In this document: piece by piece, positions 31,694-38,071 of the stretch | How positions within the stretch are numbered: position 1 is the first letter of the stretch | Layout: every line of letters starts with the position of its first letter | Assembly: GCA_017623235.1 (NCBI GenBank) | Contig: JAGAPN010000013.1 | Location: 1-38,071, forward strand | Direction: 5' to 3' | DNA from: Clostridia bacterium | Lineage (GTDB): Bacteria > Bacillota > Clostridia > Oscillospirales > Acutalibacteraceae | DNA: 38,071 bases | Translations under genes and position numbers: made by a program | Notes under the pieces: model-generated | The model's input: only the letters and a program-made list of their open reading frames with translations | Database searches by the model: none | Told to the model about the DNA's origin: nothing

Positions 31694-32968
31694 ATGTATT
31701 TAACCCCCGAACAGCAGGCCATACTTGACGGCGAAAAAGGCGAGGTTATGGCCAAGGTTATGAAAACCATGGTTATGTACGGCGATGCCTTTGAGGCCGA
31801 AAAGCTGGTGCCTATTACCTCAAACTACAACCACCTTGTGACCTCCTTCGGTCTTAAGGTTATGTCCCCCGTTTACGACCTTATGCAGCAGCTCTTAGAT
31901 GCAGGGGTTATGAGCGGACAGAAATTCTCGGTAGACCCCAGGCCCCTGGACAAAAACGTGCCTGCATCCTTCCTGCAGAATTTCGTTTTCAATAAATTTA
32001 TGTACACCAAGCAGGCCTTCTACGAGGACCAGCTCATAAAGCTCGGTCTTATGGACAAGGACGCCTTTACCTGCGCCTGCTATATGGACGAGGTAGGAAA
32101 CACCCCCAAAAAGGGTGACGTTCTCTCCTGGGCCGAGTCCTCGGCGGTGGTTTACGCCAACTCGGTGCTGGGCGCCCGCTGTAACCGCAACTCGGGAATT
32201 ATTGATATTATGGGCTCTATCGTAGGCTTTGTTCCCTATTTCGGTCTGCTGACCGATGAGGGCAGAAAGGCCACCTGGGTGGTTAAGATTGAAACCACCA
32301 AGAAGCCCGAGGCCCAGCTTTTGGGCTCGGCCATCGGTATGAAGGTTATGGAGGACGTTCCCTACATAGTGGGCCTGGATAAGTGGCTGGGCAACGAGCT
32401 TGACGATTCCGCCTGCACCTACCTTAAGGATTTCGGCGCCGCCACCGCCTCCAACGGTGCGGTAGGCCTTTACCACATTGAAAACCTCACCCCCGAGGCA
32501 GTAGAGCAGGGCACCGCCCTTATCGCCGAGGGCGCACGGGAATATATTATCGACGACGCCGAGCTGGAGCGTGTTAAGAAGGATTACCCCGTTATCTGGA
32601 AGAACCCCGACGCCGCCCCCAAGCTCTGCTTTATGGGCTGTCCCCATATGTCACTCCAGCAGCTTAAGGACTGGACCGACAGGGTAGAGGCAGGACTTAA
32701 GGAGGCAGGCAATTCCAAGGTGGTTATTCCCACCGTATTTACCGCCGCTCCCAAGGTGCTGGAGGAGTTCGGAAAGACCGAATACGCCGCCAGGCTGAAG
32801 GCGACGGGAGTTATCACCTCCTACATCTGCCCCCTTATGTATATGAACAATCCCCTGTGTAAGACAATGCCTGTTATAACCTCTTCAAACAAGCTGCGTA
32901 CCTACACCTCGGCAAGATACTACACCGACGATGAGATACTCACCGCCATTACAAAGGGAGGTAAATAA
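31694..32968 (+). CDS. Aconitase X catalytic (large) subunit
   Basis: A 424-residue subunit of aconitase X (DUF521), a hydro-lyase related to aconitase. Motifs: the GxxSNYNHLVTSFG-like ITSNYNHLVTSFG near the N-terminus, AESSAVVYANSVLGARCNRN (substrate and metal-cluster region), and MGCPHMSLQQL near 315, a DUF521 hallmark. Known members dehydrate cis-3-hydroxy-L-proline in bacteria or mevalonate 5-phosphate in archaea. Here the enzyme is split: the swivel domain (DUF126) is encoded next door, overlapping by one base. I start at ATG 31694; GTG 31685 overlaps the AGGAG site. Lying behind an enoate-reductase-type gene suggests a dehydrate-then-reduce route for a hydroxy acid; the actual substrate cannot be read from sequence. 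Confidence 0.88.
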   Translation: MYLTPEQQAILDGEKGEVMAKVMKTMVMYGDAFEAEKLVPITSNYNHLVTSFGLKVMSPVYDLMQQLLDAGVMSGQKFSVDPRPLDKNVPASFLQNFVFNKFMYTKQAFYEDQLIKLGLMDKDAFTCACYMDEVGNTPKKGDVLSWAESSAVVYANSVLGARCNRNSGIIDIMGSIVGFVPYFGLLTDEGRKATWVVKIETTKKPEAQLLGSAIGMKVMEDVPYIVGLDKWLGNELDDSACTYLKDFGAATASNGAVGLYHIENLTPEAVEQGTALIAEGAREYIIDDAELERVKKDYPVIWKNPDAAPKLCFMGCPHMSLQQLKDWTDRVEAGLKEAGNSKVVIPTVFTAAPKVLEEFGKTEYAARLKATGVITSYICPLMYMNNPLCKTMPVITSSNKLRTYTSARYYTDDEILTAITKGGK

Positions 32969-33414
32969 TGATGAAGGAATTTAAAGGAAGGGTCGTTACC
33001 CCCGGTACCTGCACCGCCGAAGCGGTTGTAACAAAACAGGGCTTTAATACCCTGGCCTCTATGCAGATGGCCCTGCAGTTCGGCGACAAGCAGACCAAGT
33101 GCGGCGACCAGAACAACGCCGATATTAACGGTCTGCCCCTTTGCGGCAAGGCTCTCTGCCTGCCCCAGACCATAGGCTCTACCACCGGCGGCCTGGTGCT
33201 TTACTGCGCCAACGCTATGGGCCGTCAGCCTGCCTGTATGCTTTTTGCCAATCATATCGACTCCCTGGCCGCCGCAGGCGCAGTGCTGGCCGACGTTTGG
33301 GTAGAGGGCAGTACAATGCCTGTTATCGACTGCCTGGGCGACGAGTTTTTAGATTACGTTAAAACAGGTATGACCGTCACAATAAAAGAGGGCGGAATAG
33401 TTGTTGTAGAATAA
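32968..33414 (+). CDS. Aconitase X swivel (small) subunit
   Basis: A 148-residue DUF126 protein, the swivelling domain that closes over the aconitase X active site. FKGRVVTPGTCTAEAVVTKQ opens the beta-barrel core, and LCLPQTIGSTTGGLVLY (about 58-74) contains the Pro-x-x-x-Gly-Ser-Thr loop conserved in these subunits and involved in catalysis. The start codon ATG overlaps the stop of the large subunit (TAATG), so the pair is made in equal amounts; a second ATG directly follows. GGGAGG lies upstream inside the large-subunit gene. The operon ends in a terminator at 33415-33443. Confidence 0.9.
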   Translation: MMKEFKGRVVTPGTCTAEAVVTKQGFNTLASMQMALQFGDKQTKCGDQNNADINGLPLCGKALCLPQTIGSTTGGLVLYCANAMGRQPACMLFANHIDSLAAAGAVLADVWVEGSTMPVIDCLGDEFLDYVKTGMTVTIKEGGIVVVE

Positions 33415-33443
33415 AAAAAAGGACCCTCTCGGGTCCTTTTTTT
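33415..33443 (+). terminator. Terminator of the aconitase X operon
   Basis: AAAAAAGGACCC (33415-33426), TCTC loop, GGGTCCTTTTTT (33431-33442), directly after the stop codon. Confidence 0.9.
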
Positions 33444-33453
33444 GTACGGTCAG

Positions 33454-33495
33454 CCGTAAATGTTTATATATCCGTGCCGCAGGCACACCTTTTCT
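33454..33495 (+). repeat. Palindromic intergenic repeat, core copy C
   Basis: The CCGTAAATGTTTATATATCC core with a shortened palindrome GTGCC-GCA-GGCAC, then a long tail of ATTCTTTATT-type units to about 33537. Same orientation as copies A and B; the upstream hairpin half is missing. Confidence 0.7.
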
Positions 33496-33579
33496 ATTCT
33501 TTATTATTTATTCTTTATTATTTATTCTTTATTATTTTACACGTCCGCCCTCGGCCGATATATGTAAACTTAAATATGG

Positions 33580-33641
33580 TTGCTTTTTGGGGTGAAATAT
33601 ATTAAAATGGTAGAAGATGTAAATATTACCTTGCAACAAGG
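33580..33641 (+). promoter_or_regulatory. Promoter and leader hairpin of the kinase-nagB-nagA operon
   Basis: TTGCTT (33580-33585), 17 bp, TAAAAT (33603-33608). In the leader CCTTG-CAA-CAAGG (33629-33641) forms a small hairpin whose 3' arm is part of the AAGGAG ribosome binding site, so it could lower translation when folded. Confidence 0.55.
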
Positions 33642-33650
33642 AGAGTTAAT

Positions 33651-34724
33651 ATGCAAAATATTATCGACAAGTTCCTCATTAACGATAAGGTGACCCTTAT
33701 CGCTCCCCACGGCAACGGCCATATTAATAATTCCTACCTGGTAGAAACCACCGCCCTCAGCGGCTTTAAAAGAAGGTATCTGCTCCAGGCTGTAAATAAA
33801 AACGTTTTCTCCGATTCCGAGGGCCTTATGGCCAATATTGAGAAGGTCATCAACTACCTTCGTGAAAAGTCCGGCGACGGAAGGGGAGTTATGAAGCTCA
33901 TCCCTGCCAAGACCGGCCGCTATTTCCACATCGACGAAAACGGTACCTGCTGGCGTGTTTACGATTTTATTGAAAACGCTATCTGCCTGGAGGCTCCCGA
34001 ATCCCCCGAGGATTTTTATGAGTGCGGCTTCGGCTTCGGCAATTTCCAGAGCCAGCTCAGCGCCTTCCCCGCCAGCACCCTTACCGAAACCATTCCCGAT
34101 TTCCACAACACCCCCAAGCGCTTTGAGAATTTCTTAAAGGCGGTGGAGGCCGACCTTTGCGGCAGGGCGGCCGAGGTGCAGGAGGAAATCAATTTTGTAC
34201 TCAGCGAAAAGGACTTTTATTCGGTCCTTTACGATAATATGGCAGAGGGCAAGCTGCCCCTGCGTGTTACCCATAACGTCACCAAATCCAACAACGTTAT
34301 GCTGGATGCCGTTACCCGCAAATCCCTTTGTGTTATCGACCTTGATACCATTATGCCCGGCTTTTCGGTAAACGATTTCGGTGACGCTATCCGCTTCGGC
34401 GCAAATACCGCCGCCGAGGACGAAAAGGATTTGTCCAAGGTCAGCCTGGATATGGAGATGTTCGACTACTTTGCCCGTGGCTTTATCAAGGGCTGTGACG
34501 GACACCTGCTGGAAAGCGAAATTATGCTTATGCCCGAGGGCGCAAAGATGATGACGGTTGAGTGCGGTATGCGCTTCTTAACCGACTATCTCCAGGGTGA
34601 CACCTACTTTAAAACCAAGTATCCCCAGCATAATCTTGACCGTTGCCGCACCCAGTTTGAGCTGGTACGTGATATGAACAGGCATTGGCAGGATATGAAG
34701 GATACCGTTAAAAAATACATATAA
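33651..34724 (+). CDS. Amino-sugar kinase-like phosphotransferase (NahK-like, APH fold)
   Basis: A 357-residue cytoplasmic kinase of the aminoglycoside-phosphotransferase/choline-kinase fold. It resembles N-acetylhexosamine 1-kinase (NahK): NGHINNSYLV near 22-31 forms the nucleotide loop, RVTHNVTKSNNVMLD (about 205-219) is the catalytic loop with Asn in place of the usual Asp-x-x-x-x-Asn start, and CVIDLDTIMPG (about 225-235) carries the metal-binding Asp. NahK makes GlcNAc- or GalNAc-1-phosphate. In this operon nagB (12 bp downstream) and nagA need the 6-phosphate, so either the enzyme has another site preference or a mutase links them. Length is normal for NahK. Kinase call is solid; the position phosphorylated is open. 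Confidence 0.78.
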   Translation: MQNIIDKFLINDKVTLIAPHGNGHINNSYLVETTALSGFKRRYLLQAVNKNVFSDSEGLMANIEKVINYLREKSGDGRGVMKLIPAKTGRYFHIDENGTCWRVYDFIENAICLEAPESPEDFYECGFGFGNFQSQLSAFPASTLTETIPDFHNTPKRFENFLKAVEADLCGRAAEVQEEINFVLSEKDFYSVLYDNMAEGKLPLRVTHNVTKSNNVMLDAVTRKSLCVIDLDTIMPGFSVNDFGDAIRFGANTAAEDEKDLSKVSLDMEMFDYFARGFIKGCDGHLLESEIMLMPEGAKMMTVECGMRFLTDYLQGDTYFKTKYPQHNLDRCRTQFELVRDMNRHWQDMKDTVKKYI

Positions 34725-34736
34725 GAGAGGCGCATT

Positions 34737-35450
34737 ATGAAATTTATTACAGTTGACACCTACAAGGAAATGAGCCGCAAGGCCGCTAACCTTATTGCCG
34801 CCCAGATGACGGTAAAGCCCACCAGCGTGCTGGGTCTGGCAACAGGCTCAACCCCTATCGGCATTTATGAGGAGCTGGTGGAGCGTTGCAAAAACGGAGA
34901 TATTGATTTCTCCGCAATCCGTTCCATAAATCTTGACGAATACGTAGGCCTTGACGGCGAAAGCGACCAGTCCTACCGTTATTTTATGAATTATCATCTC
35001 TTTTCAAAGGTAAATATTAATATTGCCGACACCTACGTTCCCAACGGCAAGGCCGCCGACATTGAGGCCGAGTGCAAGGCCTACGATGCCCGTATAGAGG
35101 AGTTTGGCGGAATTGACCTGCAGCTGCTGGGTATCGGTCTTGACGGACATATCGGCTTTAATGAGCCCGACACCTGCTTTACGGGTGAAACCCACCTTGT
35201 AGACCTGCACCCCTCCACCATTGAGGCCAACGCCCGTTTCTTTGCCTCCAAGGATGAGGTGCCCACCAAGGCGGTAACTATGGGTATGCGCGGCATTATG
35301 CAGGCCAAAAAGGTACTGCTGGTAGCCAACGGCCCCAAAAAGAAGGAAATTCTTGAAAAAGCCTTCTTCGGCCCCATTACCCCCGAGGTTCCTGCCTCCA
35401 TTCTTCAGCTTCATCCCGACCTTACGGTAATTTTCAGCCAATATGAGTAA
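34737..35450 (+). CDS. nagB: Glucosamine-6-phosphate deaminase
   Basis: A 237-residue NagB that turns glucosamine-6-phosphate into fructose-6-phosphate and ammonia. Motifs: GLATGSTPIGIYEEL (33-47, phosphate loop), SINLDEYVGLD (63-73) with the catalytic Asp, and LLGIGLDGHIGFNEP (129-143) with the ring-opening His. Shorter than the E. coli enzyme (266 residues) and like the allostery-free Bacillus type. Middle gene of the kinase-nagB-nagA operon, overlapping nagA by 8 nt. Confidence 0.95.
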   Translation: MKFITVDTYKEMSRKAANLIAAQMTVKPTSVLGLATGSTPIGIYEELVERCKNGDIDFSAIRSINLDEYVGLDGESDQSYRYFMNYHLFSKVNINIADTYVPNGKAADIEAECKAYDARIEEFGGIDLQLLGIGLDGHIGFNEPDTCFTGETHLVDLHPSTIEANARFFASKDEVPTKAVTMGMRGIMQAKKVLLVANGPKKKEILEKAFFGPITPEVPASILQLHPDLTVIFSQYE

Positions 35451-36513
35451 GCTCGTTTTAAAAAACGCCCTGCTTTGGGGTGAAAAAAAGGATATTACAA
35501 TATCCGACGGCAAATTTGAGAAAATTTGCGAAAACACCGATGAATTTGACCTTGACCTTAAGGGTAAAAGGGTAATTCCCGGCCTTATTGACGTCCACAC
35601 CCACGGCTGTGTGGGGCTGGACACTATGGACGGAGATTTTGCCCCTATGTGCCGCTTTTATGCAGAGCACGGCACAACCTCCTTCCTCCCCACCACTATG
35701 ACTATGGATGAGGAGTCCCTTTTGGCGGTCTGCGCCGCTGATACCGACTGCAAGGGGGCCGAAATTCTGGGCTTTCACCTTGAAGGTCCCTTTATTTCGG
35801 AAAAATACAAGGGTGCGCAGAATCCCGATTTTATCCGAAAGCCCGACGTAGAGGAATTTTCCCGATACAACAGGGTTAAAATGATAACCGTAGCCCCCGA
35901 AGCCGAGGGCGCTATCGAATTTATTAAGGCGGTTACACCCAAAACGGTGGTGGCCCTGGGTCATACCGACTGCAGCTATGAGGAGGCCCTGGCGGCCATT
36001 GATGCGGGGGCTAACTGCCTCACCCACACCTATAACGCAATGCCTCCCCTCCACCACAGAAATCCCGGCCCTATCGGTGCGGCGGTGGAAAGGCAGATTT
36101 ACGCCCAGCTTATCTGCGACGGCTTCCATATCTCGAAGCCCGTGGTGCTGGCCACCTATAAAATGTTCGGCCGGGACCGAATGGTGATTATTTCCGACAG
36201 TATCCGTCCCGCAGGTCTGCCCGACGGCTCCTATGAGTCGGGCGGTCTGGCCGTTACCCTTAAGGACGGGGCCGCAAGGCTGGCCGATGGCACGATTGCA
36301 GGCAGCACCGCCACCCTTTACGACTGTGTGCTGAAGGCCACGGAAATGGGCATCCCCTTTGAGGATGCGGTTTATATGGCCTCCGCCACCCCTGCCGCTT
36401 TGCTGGGGGTAAATAAGGGTCATATTAAGGAAGGCTATGACGCCGACCTGCTGGTACTGAATGAGGATGACACCATAGACACCGTTATCATCGGCGGAAA
36501 AATATTCAAATAA
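35443..36513 (+). CDS. nagA: N-acetylglucosamine-6-phosphate deacetylase
   Basis: A 356-residue amidohydrolase that removes acetate from GlcNAc-6-phosphate, feeding NagB. Motifs in order: PGLIDVHTHGCVG (metal-binding HxH), GFHLEGPFIS with the metal Glu, VALGHTDCSYEEA and LTHTYNAMPPLHHRNPG (metal and phosphate His residues), and ISDSIRPAG with the catalytic Asp. Slightly short for NagA, but all motifs are complete. Its ATG lies inside the end of nagB (8-nt overlap), so the two are coupled. The operon ends in a terminator after the stop codon. Confidence 0.95.
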   Translation: MSKLVLKNALLWGEKKDITISDGKFEKICENTDEFDLDLKGKRVIPGLIDVHTHGCVGLDTMDGDFAPMCRFYAEHGTTSFLPTTMTMDEESLLAVCAADTDCKGAEILGFHLEGPFISEKYKGAQNPDFIRKPDVEEFSRYNRVKMITVAPEAEGAIEFIKAVTPKTVVALGHTDCSYEEALAAIDAGANCLTHTYNAMPPLHHRNPGPIGAAVERQIYAQLICDGFHISKPVVLATYKMFGRDRMVIISDSIRPAGLPDGSYESGGLAVTLKDGAARLADGTIAGSTATLYDCVLKATEMGIPFEDAVYMASATPAALLGVNKGHIKEGYDADLLVLNEDDTIDTVIIGGKIFK

Positions 36514-36541
36514 AAAAAGACCTCGAAAGAGGTCTTTTTTT
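36514..36541 (+). terminator. Terminator of the nag operon
   Basis: AAAAAGACCTC (36514-36524), GAAA tetraloop, GAGGTCTTTTT (36529-36539) and further T. Confidence 0.9.
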
Positions 36542-36609
36542 TGGTCCGTAGGGACGCATCACGCAAGCGCCCATGTGAAATAATAAAGAAGAAAGAAGAA
36601 AGAATAAAA

Positions 36610-36650
36610 AATGTGTGCGGCTTTGCCGCACGATATATAAATATTTACGG
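36610..36650 (-). repeat. Palindromic intergenic repeat, core copy D (inverted)
   Basis: On the minus strand: CCGTAAATATTTATATATC then GTGCGGC-AAA-GCCGCAC and an AT-rich tail of TTCTTTCTTC units. This is the only inverted copy; it is followed by the GGACGCTTC hairpin (36663-36682). Confidence 0.7.
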
Positions 36651-36662
36651 CAACCCTTGTAG

Positions 36663-36682
36663 GGACGCTTCACGAAGCGTCC
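36663..36682. repeat. GGACGCTTC hairpin, copy 2
   Basis: GGACGCTTC-AC-GAAGCGTCC, matching the hairpins at 22823-22842 and 23767-23786. Confidence 0.6.
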
Positions 36683-36707
36683 GTTATATATGTGACGGAG
36701 TCACTCC

Positions 36708-36741
36708 TTAATTCTGCATTTTGCACTTTGCATTTTGCATT
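36708..36741. repeat. TGCA-rich short intergenic repeat, copy 2
   Basis: TTAATTCTG followed by alternating TTGCACT/TTGCATT units, closely matching 1328-1360 and again directly before a lipoprotein-gene terminator. Confidence 0.6.
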
Positions 36742-36744
36742 ATA

Positions 36745-36770
36745 AAAAAGGACCCTAATGGGTCCTTTTT
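36745..36770 (-). terminator. Terminator of the DUF3048 gene
   Basis: AAAAAGGACCC (36745-36755), TAAT loop, GGGTCCTTTTT (36760-36770); it touches the stop codon of the minus-strand gene. Confidence 0.88.
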
Positions 36771-37888
36771 TATTGTGCGCTGCTTTCGGGCTGGGATGCC
36801 TCGGGTGCAGTTTCGGTTATAATGGGCTCAAAGTTAATGGGACGGGAGGAGTTAATAAGGCAAACGTAGGAGTTACCGGGGTTTACGGTAAGCTGTGTAC
36901 CGTCGGCCTTGGTAAATACAAAGTTGTTTGAGGCGCTGCCCTTGCTCCAGAGAATATCCTCGGCGCCCCCTGCGGTTATGTAGTAGCCCTGGCCCGAAGA
37001 AAGGTCAACCTTTCTGTGGTAACCGTCGGGGTAATTGGAAATGCTGGTTTTAAGCACGAAAACGTTGGTAAACTGCTCTTTCTGGCCGGTGGTAAGGTCG
37101 GTGTACACCTCACCCTTGCGGGCACGGTTATACTTGCCCGTTTCGGCATCGTAGATAAACTGGGTTTCGGTGGTGGAGGAGAAGCTGACCTTGGCGGTGC
37201 CTACCGAGTAGGTGGCAGGTACCAAGGGCTTGTCCTCGGCGCTGAAGTTCAGCCAGTTGCCTCTGGCGCTTTCGTAATTAAACTTTCTGTCGGTAATAGC
37301 CTTGTCAATCTTCTCACCCGTGGTATACAGGGTATGCTCGCTGGGGAGGCCGTTTTTCTCCCTGTAGCCGTAGGTCTTGGAGTCAACCGTAAATGACTTC
37401 ATAGGCAGGCTGGGGAGAAGGGGAAGGGCGTAGGTATGGTCAATTCCGTGGTAGAAAAGGATGGAATCCATACCGCAGGCAATCTCGGCAAAGGGAACAC
37501 GCAGACTGCGGATGGTACCTATGGCAGGAACGGCGGTGGGGTCGGAAAAAAGGGCAAGCAGACGGGTAATGCCGCCTTCCACCTCGGTTTCAAAGACCAC
37601 GTCGGCCATATGGAGGCCTGCCTGTACCGGCTGGGCCATACGGATATTGTTTACAACCACGGCAACCGGCTTTTTGCCCTTTGCCTCGGGCAGAAGGTTC
37701 TTTTCACCGGTTAAGGGATTAACCTCGTAAATAATCTCAGGCTCCTTGGGCTTTTCCTCTTCAGAGGGGGTAGAAACCGAGATGTCATCCAGCTCGTCGC
37801 TGGTGGGGGGAGCCTGGTTTTCACAGGCCGCCAGGGTAAAGATAACACAAAGGGCTAAAAGCATAGCCACAAGCTTTGAACAATGCAT
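36770..37888 (-). CDS. DUF3048 (YerB-like) lipoprotein
   Basis: A 372-residue exported lipoprotein. Signal peptide 1-20 (HCSKLVAMLLALCVIFTLAA) with lipobox Cys21, then an acidic Pro/Ser linker to about 52 and a DUF3048 domain: NPLTGEKNLLPEAKGKKPVA, VVNNIRMAQPVQAGLHMADV and EVEGGITRLLALFSD, IGTIRSLRVPFAEIA. This matches YerB of Bacillus, a surface lipoprotein of unknown role. A Thr/Ser-rich C-terminal beta domain follows. I start at ATG 37888, behind CGGAGG; an upstream ATG (37927) adds 13 residues ahead of the signal peptide and is unlikely. Single gene with its own promoter and terminator. Confidence 0.88.
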   Translation of the reverse strand: MHCSKLVAMLLALCVIFTLAACENQAPPTSDELDDISVSTPSEEEKPKEPEIIYEVNPLTGEKNLLPEAKGKKPVAVVVNNIRMAQPVQAGLHMADVVFETEVEGGITRLLALFSDPTAVPAIGTIRSLRVPFAEIACGMDSILFYHGIDHTYALPLLPSLPMKSFTVDSKTYGYREKNGLPSEHTLYTTGEKIDKAITDRKFNYESARGNWLNFSAEDKPLVPATYSVGTAKVSFSSTTETQFIYDAETGKYNRARKGEVYTDLTTGQKEQFTNVFVLKTSISNYPDGYHRKVDLSSGQGYYITAGGAEDILWSKGSASNNFVFTKADGTQLTVNPGNSYVCLINSSRPINFEPIITETAPEASQPESSAQ

Positions 37889-37918
37889 AATATGCCTCCG
37901 AGAAAAATGTATATTATA

Positions 37919-37947
37919 AGTATACAACAGCCGAAAGCCAGTTTCAA
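37919..37947 (-). promoter_or_regulatory. Promoter of the DUF3048 gene
   Basis: On the minus strand TTGAAA (complement of 37942-37947), 17-bp spacer, TATACT (complement of 37919-37924), about 30 bp before the start codon. Confidence 0.65.
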
Positions 37948-37978
37948 CAGGAAAAAAAAGAAAATTTTAAAAAAGTAC

Positions 37979-38010
37979 TTGAAATTTTATAAACATTGTG
38001 TTATTATACT
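37979..38010 (+). promoter_or_regulatory. Probable tRNA-Arg promoter
   Basis: TTGAAA (37979-37984), 17 bp, TATTAT (38002-38007), about 20 bp before the tRNA 5' end; TATACT at 38005-38010 is an alternative -10. Confidence 0.55.
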
Positions 38011-38027
38011 ATGGCACTTTAAGTAAT

Positions 38028-38071
38028 GCGCTGTTAGCTCAGCTGGATAGAGCGTTTGGCTACGGACCAAA
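38028..38071 (+). tRNA. tRNA-Arg(ACG), 5' part
   Basis: Acceptor strand GCGCTGT (38028-38034), T8-A9, D-arm GCTC-AGCTGGATA-GAGC, then the anticodon arm TTTGG-CTACGGA-CCAAA with anticodon ACG, read by the ADAT-modified arginine tRNA. The window ends right after the anticodon stem, so the variable loop, T-arm and 3' end are missing. Confidence 0.9.

Overview
The window looks like a chromosomal stretch from an anaerobic, probably gut-associated member of the Clostridia (Bacillota), most likely an uncultured Oscillospirales-type bacterium. This is an inference. It rests on strong GGAGG ribosome binding sites, TTGACA/TATAAT promoters with 17-18 bp spacers, tRNA genes with encoded CCA, Lys-rich secreted proteins, many GH enzymes, an Fe-S OYE-type reductase and a YerB-type (DUF3048) lipoprotein. 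Most genes are moderately GC-rich; the first 1.3 kb and the regulatory spacers are clearly AT-rich. Both window edges cut a tRNA gene.

Layout. (1) 1-1300: the 3' end of a tRNA, an array of small hairpins separated by a 9-nt repeat that flips orientation halfway, an orphan barstar gene and a second copy of the tRNA 3' end, which together look like a small tRNA-anchored island; then an autoregulated-looking Xre repressor. (2) 1395-1691: a small zinc-ribbon-like lipoprotein on the minus strand. (3) 1926-14665: the most striking part, a four-gene operon of about 12.7 kb. It encodes a secreted, membrane-anchored VWA protein, a 1179-residue tubulin/FtsZ-like protein, a two-TM cytoplasmic protein, and a 1516-residue polytopic protein ending in a LIM-like zinc finger and a DA1-like HExxH peptidase domain. 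I know of no characterised function for this set. (4) 14811-22560: a GH1 glycosidase facing a minus-strand pair of a secreted GH30 lipoprotein and a 1636-residue surface protein with four tandem modules. (5) 22690-24150: intergenic repeats, an Xre regulator divergent from a SLOG-type protein, and the remains of a secreted membrane-anchored protein. (6) 24155-25240: serC. (7) 25339-26947: an Xre-ImmA pair divergent from two small phage-like genes across three evenly spaced operators, probably the regulatory remnant of an integrated element. (8) 27107-36513: sugar and organic-acid catabolism: a GH2 beta-mannosidase-like enzyme, an OYE/enoate reductase, a two-subunit aconitase X, then an amino-sugar kinase-like gene with nagB and nagA. 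(9) 36770-37888: a DUF3048 lipoprotein, followed by the start of tRNA-Arg(ACG).

The glycoside hydrolases, the modular surface protein and the kinase-nagB-nagA operon fit a lifestyle based on host or dietary glycans: GH30 is lipid-anchored outside, GH1 and GH2 lack signal peptides and act inside, and nagA/nagB pass amino sugars to glycolysis. The VWA-tubulin operon has its own promoter and terminator and no metabolic link to its neighbours; its proteins suggest a membrane-bound cytoskeletal or surface-sensing machine. A family of short palindromic intergenic repeats recurs at four places.
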